Assembly (NCBI GenBank): GCA_036388895.1
Contig: DASVQY010000002.1
Coordinates: forward strand, 124,001 to 188,000
From: SXVE01 sp036388895
Lineage (GTDB): Bacteria > Acidobacteriota > Blastocatellia > Pyrinomonadales > Pyrinomonadaceae
DNA: 64,000 bases
Reading direction: 5' to 3'
Shown here: in pieces, positions 8,855 to 17,617 of the stretch
Numbering within the stretch: the stretch's first letter is position 1
Layout of the letters: every line of letters starts with the position of its first letter
Translations under genes and position numbers: made by a program
Notes under the pieces: model-generated
Told to the model about the DNA's origin: nothing
The model's database searches: none
The model's input: the letters and a program-made list of their open reading frames with translations, nothing else

Positions 8855-9997
8855 TTAATCCGCAAAAGCGACGCTTAATTGTTTGAGCGGCATTGATTTT
8901 CTCGCGTCCAATTCGTCAACTTTTTCACGATAAACGTATTCATACAAAATATCGCGCTGTTGCGGAACGAAACCCGCTTCCGAGATTTGATAGCGCAGCT
9001 CTTTTTCGTTCGCCTGCGTGTCCGCGCCGGCGGCGGAAACGACGTTTTCTTCGATCATAATCGAACCCATATCGTCTGCGCCGAATCGAAGCGCCGTTTG
9101 CCCGAGCCGCAATCCCTGCGTCAGCCAAGACGCTTGAATGTGCTGGACGTTATCTAAAAAAAGGCGCGAAACCGAAAGCATTTTCAGGTAATCAATGCCG
9201 GTCGGCTCTTCCGTGATTTTACGCCCGAGCGCCGTGTTTTCGCGTTGAAAAGTCCACGGAATAAACGCCGTAAAACCGCCGGTTTCGTCCTGTAAATCGC
9301 GTATTCTTTGCAGATGCCGAACACGATGCTCGATTTTATCGCCGATGCCGAACATCATCGTCGCCGTCGAACGAAGTCCGACTTTGTGAACGGCGCGCAT
9401 GACGTCGAGCCATTCCTGCGTCGAGCATTTCGTCGAAACGCGCTTGCGCACTTCGTCATCGAGAATTTCTCCGCCGCCGCCCGGCATCGAATACAAACCG
9501 GCGGCTTTTAATCTGCGCAAAATCGTTTCGTAATCGAGTTTGGAAATCAAAGAGATATTGTGAATTTCCGGCGGAGAGAAACAGTGCAGTTGAAAAGTCG
9601 GGTATTTCGCGTGCAAAGTCGAAAGCAAATTTTCATACCATTCGATATTGAAATCCGGGTGAAGACCGCCCTGCATCAAAACTCCGGTTCCGCCGAGAGC
9701 GATTGTTTCGTCAATTCGTTTGCAGATTTCTTCAATCGAATGAACGTAGGTTTCCGGTTTTCCCGGGCGGCGATAAAACGCGCAAAACGTGCAGACGACG
9801 TTGCAGACGTTCGTGTAATTTATATTTCGGTCAATAATATAAGTAACAATGTCGGTCGGGTTTTTCCGCATCCGAAATTCGTGCGCGGCAAGTCCGATGC
9901 GCACGAAATCGTTCGACTCCAAAAGCGTCGTGCATTCTTCGGCGGTCATTCTTTCGCCGCTCAAAACTTTATCTAAAATCGGTTGAATATCACTCAT
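8855..9997 (-). CDS. mqnC: dehypoxanthine futalosine cyclase (radical SAM)
   Basis: A 380-residue radical SAM enzyme that cyclises dehypoxanthine futalosine in the futalosine route to menaquinone. The [4Fe-4S] cluster cysteines are C65, C69 and C72 (CNVVCTFC), followed by AFYRRPG, typical of the MqnC/CofH group. MQGGLHPD and GGGGEILDD are family hallmarks, and SAAGADTQ lies near the C-terminus. Length is as expected. MqnE is a homologue, but the lack of its features and the motif GGLHP favour MqnC. The mqnA gene lies about 500 bases upstream on the same strand, separated by a small opposite-strand gene. Confidence 0.92.
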   Translation of the reverse strand: MSDIQPILDKVLSGERMTAEECTTLLESNDFVRIGLAAHEFRMRKNPTDIVTYIIDRNINYTNVCNVVCTFCAFYRRPGKPETYVHSIEEICKRIDETIALGGTGVLMQGGLHPDFNIEWYENLLSTLHAKYPTFQLHCFSPPEIHNISLISKLDYETILRRLKAAGLYSMPGGGGEILDDEVRKRVSTKCSTQEWLDVMRAVHKVGLRSTATMMFGIGDKIEHRVRHLQRIRDLQDETGGFTAFIPWTFQRENTALGRKITEEPTGIDYLKMLSVSRLFLDNVQHIQASWLTQGLRLGQTALRFGADDMGSIMIEENVVSAAGADTQANEKELRYQISEAGFVPQQRDILYEYVYREKVDELDARKSMPLKQLSVAFAD

Positions 9998-10317
9998 AGC
10001 TCAAAACTATTTTATCATGGAGAAAGATTAGCCACGAACAAACACAAAAGAACACGGACAAAAAATCAAAATTTATATTTTTGTATTTCCCATTCGTGCG
10101 TTTTCGCGCCCCTGCGGCTGATTTTTTTCCTCATTTTGCAAAAGGAAATCGCATTTTGCCAGAAATTTCCTGAAATCGAAACTGAAATCGCCGTTATTAC
10201 GAATTTCAGTTAACACAAAATATTGTTTTACAAATTTTGTGCCATCGGTTTGATATTTTTCATCTAAAAAGAACGCGTTAGATGTAGGAAGGGGAAAATT
10301 ATTGAGGTGGTAATGAT
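9998..10317. other. intergenic stretch with AGCCACGAA-type repeat
   Basis: No gene is seen in these 320 bases upstream of mqnC and of the small membrane-protein gene. At about 10028-10060 an ATTAGCCACGAA sequence continues into AACACAAAAGAACACGG, and a loosely related inverted copy ends near 10123, similar to the element at 62762-62835. CACAAAAT (10214-10221) and ATTTTGTG (10234-10241) form an 8-base inverted repeat that could be an operator or hairpin. Confidence 0.5.
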
Positions 10318-10422
10318 ATGCATAACCGAGAAAATCAATTTGAAACGAGAGATTTGGGATTGATCGTATTTGTCGTCGTCGCGGGCTGGCTGTTGCTGTT
10401 TTACTCGAATTTATTTCAATAA
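10318..10422 (+). CDS. 34-residue single-pass membrane protein
   Basis: A short gene starting at ATG 10318 and ending with TAA, below the size of most automated calls. A GAGGTGG ribosome-binding site ends 7 bases before the ATG, and a second purine stretch GGAAGGGG lies just upstream. The protein has a polar, charged N-terminus (MHNRENQFETRD) followed by one hydrophobic segment of about 20 residues (LGLIVFVVVAGWLLLFYSNL), the build of a small membrane subunit or regulator. A strong hairpin terminator follows at 10469. I do not recognise a family. Function unknown; small subunits of respiratory complexes have this shape, but that is only a resemblance. Confidence 0.65.
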   Translation: MHNRENQFETRDLGLIVFVVVAGWLLLFYSNLFQ

Positions 10423-10468
10423 TTATTTTTTAATTTGTGTAAGTTTACTTCAAAGAATTTCAACACTC

Positions 10469-10506
10469 AAAAGACTTATTTCGCATTAGCTGAAATAAGT
10501 CTTTTT
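10469..10506. terminator. bidirectional intrinsic terminator
   Basis: Perfect 14-base arms AAAAGACTTATTTC (10469-10482) and GAAATAAGTCTTTT (10492-10505) around a 9-base loop, with T-runs on both strands. It sits between the small plus-strand gene and the end of mqnA, so it can serve both. Confidence 0.9.
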
Positions 10507-10515
10507 GCTTTAAGA

Positions 10516-11319
10516 TTACTCATTGATGTAAACCGGCGCTTTTCTTTTTTCAATCAAATTGTGTTTATGCGCCAAATCGTAAAAAAGTTTTAATCCTCTC
10601 CGCATATTTTCATCTACGGTATAAGAGATATTTTCGGAAAGATAAGCGTAAAAATCTTTCCGACTGAGCGGAATTTCGTTTTCGTAATTCGAGATTATTT
10701 CGTGCAGATGCTGCAAGCCTTCGTCTCTAGCTGCGGCGAAATCAATTTTTTTTGCCGCTTCCGTTTTTTCTTTGAGAGTCATCCACATCGCAAAAACGAA
10801 ACCGAATCCGGTGTAATTTTTCCAAACTTCTGCCAGATCGAATTTACGGTAAACAGTTTCGTCAATTGTTAAAGCCGGATCGCCGATCAAAAGCGCGCAA
10901 TCGGACTCGCTGAGCATCGCGTTCAAGTTCGGTCGAGCTGTTTTCCAGATCGGCTCTGAGATTAGAAATTCTCGAAAAATAATTTTTGAAAGCGCGACCG
11001 ATGTTCTCGAGGAAACGTCGAGCGAACCCGTTTTTACATCGCTTAAATCTTCGCCTTTCGTGACAAGACAAACGCTTCTCACTTTTTCTTTCGCGCCGAC
11101 GCAAACTTTCGGAACGAGCCGCGAATTTTCTATTCTTTGATATTCGATTATCGGAACGAGCGCCGCGTCAACTCTGTTTTGCGCGAGCAGTTCAGCCGAA
11201 CGCGCCGGCGCGGTGTCGAGTATGATCTCGACTTTTCCGCGATTTGTTCCGTAAAGAAAAGACCAAATCAAAGGCGCCGTATTTGAATAACTCGAAGCGG
11301 AAATTCGCAGTTCCTGCAT
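10516..11319 (-). CDS. mqnA: chorismate dehydratase
   Basis: A 267-residue protein of the periplasmic-binding-like fold that dehydrates chorismate to 3-enolpyruvylbenzoate, the first step of the futalosine menaquinone route. N-terminal RISASSYSNTAPLIW, then ARSAELLAQNRVDAALVPIIEY and, centrally, SRTSVALSKIIF and ALLIGDPAL are conserved MqnA/MqnD-family stretches; SYSNTAP and RVDAALVP favour MqnA over MqnD. No signal peptide, so cytoplasmic. Start at ATG 11319. With mqnC nearby this shows menaquinone is made by the futalosine rather than the classical men route; mqnB, mqnD and mqnE are not in the window. Confidence 0.88.
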   Translation of the reverse strand: MQELRISASSYSNTAPLIWSFLYGTNRGKVEIILDTAPARSAELLAQNRVDAALVPIIEYQRIENSRLVPKVCVGAKEKVRSVCLVTKGEDLSDVKTGSLDVSSRTSVALSKIIFREFLISEPIWKTARPNLNAMLSESDCALLIGDPALTIDETVYRKFDLAEVWKNYTGFGFVFAMWMTLKEKTEAAKKIDFAAARDEGLQHLHEIISNYENEIPLSRKDFYAYLSENISYTVDENMRRGLKLFYDLAHKHNLIEKRKAPVYINE

Positions 11320-11332
11320 TTATAAAAATATT

Positions 11333-11403
11333 GCCCGCAAAGCGCAGAAGTACCGAAAACTAATGCGAAATTAATTTTCGTCACTTCCGGGCGTTCGGCG
11401 GGC
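11333..11403. repeat. long imperfect inverted repeat
   Basis: A 32-base left arm (11333-11364, starting GCCCGC) and a 34-base right arm (11370-11403, ending GCGGGC) pair with few mismatches around the loop GCGAA. The palindrome fills the gap between the acetyltransferase and mqnA genes on the same strand. It could be a transcript-stabilising or terminating hairpin or a dispersed palindromic repeat. Confidence 0.7.
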
Positions 11404-11418
11404 TATTTACCGTTAATC

Positions 11419-11706
11419 TTAATCTGCCAAAACGTCGTGATATTCCGGCGTTTCGTTAATAACTTTCCGGGCGAAAGGACAAGTCGCCACAACTCTCAAA
11501 TCATTTTCGCGGGCAAATTTTACGCCTTCAGCCACAAGACGCTCGCCGATGCCATCGCCGCGCAAAGATTCGTCAACTTCCGTATGGTCAATCGTAATTT
11601 CTCGGTCACCGGTTCTGGTATAAGTTAATTCGGCTATCCATTCACCGTCTTTTTCGATATAAAACGCGCCTTTCTTTCCGTGTTCATCTCTTTGAATTTC
11701 CATCAT
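11419..11706 (-). CDS. small GNAT-family acetyltransferase
   Basis: A 95-residue protein of the compact GNAT subgroup (YjdJ/NATD1-like). The acetyl-CoA-binding signature is visible as ESLRGDGIGERLVAEGVKFAREN, with the TEVDESLRG strand before it and a conserved cysteine in VVATCPFARK. Such small proteins contain only the core fold, and their substrates are mostly unknown. The first two codons are both ATG, so the start is 11706 or 11703. It lies upstream of mqnA on the same strand, separated by a long palindrome; co-transcription is possible. Confidence 0.85.
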   Translation of the reverse strand: MMEIQRDEHGKKGAFYIEKDGEWIAELTYTRTGDREITIDHTEVDESLRGDGIGERLVAEGVKFARENDLRVVATCPFARKVINETPEYHDVLAD

Positions 11707-11835
11707 ATCTGTAGCCTACAAAGAAACTTTCCCGAAATGCAAATCTTGTTTGAAAATTTGTTTTCCCTTATGCTTTGAGTTTACGGACATCGAATACTTA
11801 TTCAATTTTTATTCACTCGTTTTTCAAAATCTCTT

Positions 11836-12471
11836 ATGAAAATCTACGACGTAACTTTTCCCGTTTCCGCCGAAACGCCGATTTACGAAGGCGATCCGAA
11901 AGTGAAAATAGAAATCGCCAATTCGCTCGAAAATGGAGACGCGGCAAACGTTTCGCACATTTGCTGCGGCGTTCATACGGCGACGCACGTTGACGCGCCG
12001 AATCATTTTATTGAAGGAAAAAGAAAAGTCCACGAATTGGAACTTGAAAAATTGATCGGCGATTGCAGCGTCGTCGAAATAAATGAAAGCGTAACGGCGA
12101 TTGAACCGAAGCATCTCGAAAATATCGGAGAGTTTAAGCGCATTCTTTTCAAAACACGCAATTCCACATTCTGGAACGAGCCGGAAAAAGGCTTTCGCAC
12201 AGATTTTACGTATATTTCGCCTGAAGCGGCGCGCGTTTTGGTCGAGAAAGACGTCTTTTTAGTCGGAATTGATTATCTGTCGGTCGAAAAATTCGGTTCG
12301 GAAGATTTCGCAACGCACATCATTTTGCTTGAAAAGGAAGTAGTAATCATCGAAGGTTTGGATTTGCGCGAAGTTCCGGCGGGCGACTATGAATTGATTT
12401 GTCTGCCGCTCAAATACATCGGCGGTGCGGGCGACGGAGCGCCGGCGCGAACGATTTTGAGGCGAAAATAA
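11836..12471 (+). CDS. cyclase-family metal-dependent hydrolase (kynurenine formamidase-like)
   Basis: A 211-residue protein of the Cyclase family (PF04199 type), which includes bacterial kynurenine formamidase. The metal-binding signature HTATHVDAPNHF lies at about 47-58, and further conserved GIDYLSVE and ATHIILLEKEVVIIEGLDL stretches follow. Metal ligands would be the histidines and aspartate of this motif. Cytoplasmic, no signal peptide. No other tryptophan-catabolism gene is adjacent, so N-formylkynurenine hydrolysis is a family-based guess; other family members act on different cyclic amides or esters. The kptA gene follows after 51 bases. Confidence 0.85.
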   Translation: MKIYDVTFPVSAETPIYEGDPKVKIEIANSLENGDAANVSHICCGVHTATHVDAPNHFIEGKRKVHELELEKLIGDCSVVEINESVTAIEPKHLENIGEFKRILFKTRNSTFWNEPEKGFRTDFTYISPEAARVLVEKDVFLVGIDYLSVEKFGSEDFATHIILLEKEVVIIEGLDLREVPAGDYELICLPLKYIGGAGDGAPARTILRRK

Positions 12472-12522
12472 AAAGCGGAATAATTTTCGGTTTGAAATTC
12501 GCCGCAAAGCAATTTATAAAAA

Positions 12523-13074
12523 GTGAACGAAAAATCGCTCGTAAAAATCAGCAAATATTTGAGCAAGCATTTGCGTCATCAACCCGAACGCCTCGGTTTG
12601 AAACTGGAAACGGGCGGCTGGACGAATGTCGAGGATTTGTTAACGGCATGTCGCCGCAATAATTTTCCGATTTCGCGCGAAGAATTAGAAGAAGTCGTCG
12701 AGAAAAACGACAAACAGCGGTTTTCGTTCGACGAAAGCAAAACGAAAATTCGTGCTAATCAAGGACATTCGATAAAAATTGATTTGCAGCTTTTGCCCGC
12801 CGCGCCGCCGCAAATTCTTTATCACGGAACAAACGAAAAAAGCGTTTCGGCGATCTTAAAGCACGGAATTTTGAAAATGGCGCGGCATCACGTTCATCTA
12901 TCCGTCGACGCGAAAACCGCGCGAGCCGTCGGCAATCGGCGCGGAAAACCGGTAATTTTCGTCGTTGACGCAGCCGCGATGCAAAAAGAAGGATTTGAAT
13001 TTTTCGTTTCGGCAAACGGTGTCTGGCTCGTCGAAAGTGTACCGCCGGAATTTTTAAGAATTTATGAATCGTGA
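12523..13074 (+). CDS. kptA: RNA 2'-phosphotransferase, Tpt1/KptA family
   Basis: A 183-residue protein homologous to yeast Tpt1, which moves the 2'-phosphate of spliced tRNA to NAD, giving ADP-ribose 1''-2'' cyclic phosphate. Residues 1-80 are the winged-helix RNA-binding part (KISKYLSKHLRHQPERLGL), and residues 90-183 are the ADP-ribosyltransferase-like part with LYHGTNEKSVSAILKHGI and HHVHLSVD. The catalytic set R, H, R, R appears present (R18-like in LRHQP, HGT, R in ARAVGNRRGKP). The start is GTG at 12523 with no ATG alternative that keeps the N-terminus. Its stop overlaps the start of the HEAT-like gene by 11 bases. Bacterial function is unclear. Confidence 0.9.
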   Translation: MNEKSLVKISKYLSKHLRHQPERLGLKLETGGWTNVEDLLTACRRNNFPISREELEEVVEKNDKQRFSFDESKTKIRANQGHSIKIDLQLLPAAPPQILYHGTNEKSVSAILKHGILKMARHHVHLSVDAKTARAVGNRRGKPVIFVVDAAAMQKEGFEFFVSANGVWLVESVPPEFLRIYES

Positions 13075-13369
13075 AGAATACGTCGAAAAACGGCGCGAAA
13101 TGTCGAAAAAATCAATCGAAGAATTAATCGAAACGCTTTCGAGCGAAGATTTGCAAACCAGATTTTTCGCCGAAATGTGCCTGCGCGACGCGACTTCGAC
13201 GTGACTCGATTTCAAACCCGCGAGTTCGCGGGCGGAACGCGAAGCCGCAATCGAACAATGGCGGCTCTGGCTCAAACAAAGAGAAGGAAAATACAAGAAA
13301 AGGCTAAAAAGAAGAAATGTAGCAGAAGATAATGTAAAAAATAATCCGAAAAATAACGCCAAAAAATAA
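13064..13369 (+). pseudogene. small HEAT-repeat-like protein interrupted by in-frame UGA
   Basis: From ATG 13064 the frame reads 46 codons (MNREEYVEKRREMSKKSIEE, ending RDATST), then TGA at 13202-13204, then continues open for 54 codons to TAA at 13367. The part after the stop (LDFKPASSRAEREAAIEQW then RLWLKQ) matches the usual C-terminal tail of short HEAT-repeat proteins, where an acidic/basic helix ends in W-x-x-W. So the two halves belong together. The start overlaps the kptA stop by 11 bases, suggesting translational coupling. Explanations are a nonsense mutation (for example TGG or GGA to TGA), an assembly error, or UGA recoding; a perfect hairpin follows the UGA. The lost residue is not a recognised conserved cysteine, which weakens the selenocysteine idea. 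Confidence 0.6.
13217..13232 (+). other. GC-rich hairpin 12 bases after in-frame UGA (SECIS-like geometry)
   Basis: CCCGCG (13217-13222) pairs perfectly with CGCGGG (13227-13232) around the loop AGTT. The loop begins 18 bases after the TGA and has G as its second base, both within what is described for bacterial SECIS elements. Coding constraint alone could also produce it. Confidence 0.3.
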
Positions 13370-13440
13370 TGTCGGAAAATATATTTATTTTCCGACAAAC
13401 AAAAAATCGCAGTTATTCATCTGTAATTCGGGAGAGAAAA

Positions 13441-13881
13441 ATGAACAAAATCATATTTTATATATTTGCCGTTCTAGCATTTTTGATATTTACAAACACG
13501 GAAATTCACGCCTGCAGTTGTTTTAATCCAGACAACGAAACTTTAACGCAGAAAGTTAACAAAGCTAAAAATGATTCGCAGGCTGTCTTCACCGGACGAG
13601 TTCTGGAAGTAATTCAAAAACCGGAAAAACATCAAATCATCGTCAAATTGAAAGCGGAAAAATCCTGGAAAGGAAGCGTTTCCAGACAAATTACGATTGT
13701 GACCGCGTCCAACAGCGCTTTGTGCGGCTACAATTTTGAAGTCGGAAAAAGTTACCTGATTTACGCGCAAGATTATGGTACGAACAACTTACAAACAAAT
13801 CTTTGCACCAGAACCGCAGGCGTTTCCGAAGCCAAAGCCGACTTGAAAGTTTTGGGCAAAGGCAAAATTCCGAAACCGTGA
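13441..13881 (+). CDS. exported TIMP-like (NTR-fold) protein
   Basis: A 146-residue protein; the start at ATG 13441 is supported by a GGGAGAG ribosome-binding site. Residues 1-23 are a signal peptide (NKIIFYIFAVLAFLIF) ending HA, so the mature protein would begin C-S-C. An N-terminal C-x-C is the metal-chelating wedge of tissue inhibitors of metalloproteinases. The rest fits the bacterial relatives: AVFTGRVLEV, KSWKG-S--ITIVTAS, CGYNFEVGKSYLIYA, LCTRT, with further cysteines available for disulfides. Inhibitor activity is not shown for such bacterial proteins; a lipoprotein reading of the cysteine is less likely because the preceding IHA is a poor lipobox. A metalloprotease gene follows 115 bases downstream. 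Confidence 0.7.
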   Translation: MNKIIFYIFAVLAFLIFTNTEIHACSCFNPDNETLTQKVNKAKNDSQAVFTGRVLEVIQKPEKHQIIVKLKAEKSWKGSVSRQITIVTASNSALCGYNFEVGKSYLIYAQDYGTNNLQTNLCTRTAGVSEAKADLKVLGKGKIPKP

Positions 13882-13995
13882 AAGTACATTTAAATTTAAA
13901 CCAAACTTAAAAAGCAAAAGAGACTAAATTCCATAAACGGAAGCCGAACGCCTATTTTGAACTATATAAGATGTCGCAGAAAGAAATGTAATTCA

Positions 13996-16900
13996 ATGAA
14001 AACACCTCAATACATAAAAAGCGACTTTAAAGTTCAAAAGCAAAAAATTTATCACCCGTTGATTGCTCCATTAACGATTTTGTCAATTTCAATTCTAATA
14101 ATTTGGACATTTCCTAAATCATTTATAAGTATTGCTTCTGAAAAATACCCGTCAGACCTACGCATTAACACAAACTTTTATCAGGATAAAGTCGTTCAAC
14201 TCAACAATTCTCCTGTTTGGGAAGAATTTAATATTTTGGTTGAACAGTTTTCTGATAAAAATTTAGTTGATGAAAATGAGTTCAAAAACAGAGCGGAGAA
14301 TCTTGCCGCTAAAAGAAGCGAAATTCTTAAAGAGTTAATTCAATTTGATCCTAAATTGGCGCTGGAAAAATCCATTTCTGTAGAAAAATATAATTTTTTG
14401 CCTTCATTCGTGACTAAACATTTGGAAAAACGATTTAGCGTAACCGGAGATTTTCATGTTTACGCGGTGCATAAAATAGATCAGTCAACCGGAAAGATAA
14501 ATGGTTCGTTAACGAGACGTGAAGTTGTTGTCGGTGATAGCAGATACGAAGCTTTTGTTTATGGCAGAAGAGAAGCTATGACCACTAAGCTTAATATTCC
14601 GCTTCAAGGCATAATTATTGACGGCATCATGGCAGTTGATGAAAACTTTACACGTAAAGTGGATTCGTTCGAGTACAAAACCCGTAAAACCATTAAATCG
14701 AAATTCGACGATGGCGGTATTGCAGCGGAAGTAGGCGGTAAAATCGCATTTTCTCGATTATCAAGACTTTAATAATTTTGTTAGCAAGCAAACTGAATGG
14801 GAATCGAAAATCGAACCGGTGCGACCAAAAAAAGATGCCGTGGCGACACAACCGAGTTCTTTATGGACTGAGGGTGCAAAAACAGTTCTTATAATTCGTA
14901 TTGATTTTCCCGACAAACCGGGCGAGCCGGTAGACAATTGGACAGGATTGCCGCTTACCATTCAACGAGCGCAAGATATTATAACCGACGTTAATCCTTT
15001 TTTCGTGAGCAACTCCTACGGTAAAACCTCGTTTCAATCCGTGACGGTAACGCCCGTTGTTCGGCTTACACATAATAGTAACTATTATGATGAAGAACAT
15101 CTTTCCGAAATGATGACCGAAGCTCGAAGCGCCGCGCGCACGGCAGGGTTTGAAACCGACGATTACAATCTGGATATTATCGCTTCGGTCAATACGGGTA
15201 TCCCTTTCGCCGGATTGGGCGCGATTGGCGGAAAAGGACTTCTGGCGCTTGGTTATTTTAATTCAGGGGTTTTCTCGCACGAACTGGGGCACAATTACGG
15301 GTTGAGTCACGCCAATCTATGGAGAACGGTTGACAATACGGTTATCGGACAAGGTAACGATGTTGACGGCGGTGATTTTTATGACAAAATGGGCGGAGGA
15401 GAGGATTTTAGATTCCATTTCAATGCTCGATACAAACGGTATTTGGATTGGCTAACCGATAAGAATGTGCAAACCGTGAGTGAAAGCGGCGTTTATCGGG
15501 TCTTTGCGCACGATTCGACCGTACCCGCCGGGATTCGGGTATTAAAAATCAGAAAAGACAATACAAAAAATTACTGGGTTGAATTTCGACAATTAATAAC
15601 CGGCAATCCGAATATTATGAATGGAGCTACCATTCGATGGGAAAAACCAAATTTTAATCAAACGCAGTTGCTGGATATGACGCCGGGCACGAATAGTTCG
15701 TCGGATGCTCCGCTTTTGATCGGTCAAAGTTTTTTGGATGAAGGCAGTCGAGTGAAAATCACTATTTTGGGAAAAGGAGCCACAACCCCTGAAAGTTTAG
15801 ACGTGCAAGTTGATTTCAATGTCGGATGCACCTTCAGCATAGGGCAGACAAGCCAGAACTTTTCAGCCGCCGGAGGAGAAGGAGCTATTACCGTCAATAT
15901 GCAAAGCGGTTGCAGTCATTCGGCTGAAAGTTTCGATGAGTGGGTAACGCCCGGATTTGTCGAAGATGATGCGGGAATCATAAAGCAGTATTACGTCGTC
16001 GCGGCAAATTACACTTCTCAACCACGCACCGGAACTCTTAATGTAGGCGGGCAAACTTTTATCGTACATCAATCAGCGGCGGCAGAAACTTCTTGTTTTC
16101 CTTCACCTGCGGGATTAGTCGCCTGGTGGAGAGGCGAGGGAAATGCTTTGGATCAAACAGGCGTAAATCACGGAACGCTTGTTAATGGTATTTCATTCAG
16201 AGGCGGCAAAATCGGCGGCGGCTTCTACAGTAACACCAGACCTCAGTACAATTATGAGAGCGGAAGATTTGTATCGATACCCGATTCGCCATCACTGGCA
16301 TTGACTGAATCTATGACTTTTGAAGGCTGGATAAAAATAAATGCTGCGACCGGCGGGACATTAACTGGCGGGACAATAATTGAAAGAACGACGGATGTAA
16401 ACTCATTCGGTTCCTACCGAGTATCGGCGACCGGTAAATTAGGCTTCACTATTTTCCATAACAATGAGCAATCATCCGGCATTACCAGTTTCAATAATAT
16501 ACCACTCAATGAATTTGTACATTTTGCCGCTACGCGCGACGACGCGACAGGTCAACTTAGACTTTATATGAACGGTATTATGGTCGGAGAACGCATTGAC
16601 GGAAGGCGTCCAAACTCATTAACCAGGGCGGTAATTAGAGTCGGTAATCTGAATGGAGTTACCGACGAGCTTTCGGTTTACAATCGCGCCCTTTCACAAT
16701 CTGAAATAAAAGCTATATACAATGCCGGAATGACTGAGGCTGATGCAGTGGGCAAATGTCTTTCGGTTACTAATAACGCCAACCGTCCGAAATTTGATTT
16801 TGACGGAGACGGCAAATCAGACTTTTCGATTTACCGACCCGAAGCAGGTGAATGGTGGTATTTGAAAAGCTCTGACTCCAGTAATGTTGCTGCTCAATTT

Positions 16901-17617
16901 GGAACAGCTTCAGACAAAGTAGTTCCGGCTGATTACACTGGAGACGGAAAAGCAGATTTTGCTTTTTATCGTCCGGAAAAAGGCGAATGGTATGTTTTGA
17001 GAAGCGAAGATTTCAGTTATTACGCTTTTCCTTTCGGATTAGCCGAAGACGTTCCTGTTCCGGCTGATTACGACGGTGATGGTCGTGCGGATGCGGCGGT
17101 CTTTCGTCCTTCAACAAACGTTTGGTACGTCTTGAAATCAACCGGCGGAGTAACTATTCAGCAATACGGCAGCAGTGGCGACGCGCCGGTTCCGGCTGAT
17201 TATAATGGTGACGGAATAACCGATCTTGCTGTTTACAACAGTTCAACGGGAAGTTGGAGAGTAAAATACGATTTCGGCGGATTGGAGCTGTCTGTTTTTA
17301 GAGCGAACGCGAACAAACCCGTTCCTGCCGATTATACCGGTGATGGTAAAGCTGACATTGCGCTTTATGACACTGTGACTAATGATTGGTTTATCGTCAG
17401 AAGCGAAAATCAAAGCTCTTATACAACGAAATTCGGTGTTGCTGGTGATATTCCGACACCCGCCGATTACGATGGAGACGGAAAAACCGACGTTGCAATT
17501 TATCGTCCGTCTACAAGGGACTGGTGGTATGCGGCGAGTTCTGCTGCTGGTCAGCAAAGGGCAAGACAGTTTGGAATAAGCACTGATTTGCCTTTACCGT
17601 CATCTTTTGTTCGTTAG
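13996..17617 (+). pseudogene. secreted metalloprotease with BACON, LamG and FG-GAP-like repeats, frameshifted
   Basis: Two adjacent frames make one gene. Codons from ATG 13996 run to TAA at 14772; the second frame is open from 14735 to 17617. Removing one A from the run at 14740-14743 joins them smoothly (EVGGK then SHFLDYQDFNNF). The joined product is about 1206 residues: a membrane segment near residues 20-45, a prodomain-like region, a metalloprotease with HELGHNYGLSH (15280-15312), close to gametolysin/reprolysin-type zinc proteases, a BACON-like domain (about 15820-16080), a LamG-like jellyroll (about 16090-16730) and six FG-GAP/VCBS-like repeats with PADYDGDG-type calcium loops (16790-17600). 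Role: extracellular degradation or adhesion. The break is either a genuine mutation or a homopolymer error. Without it the second part could only start at GTG 14819 and lacks a signal sequence. Confidence 0.8.

Noticed and set aside
14735..14772. Programmed +1 ribosomal frameshift in the metalloprotease gene
   Set aside because: There is no slippery codon pair, stop-codon pause or downstream structure of the known kinds; an extra base in an A-run explains it more simply.
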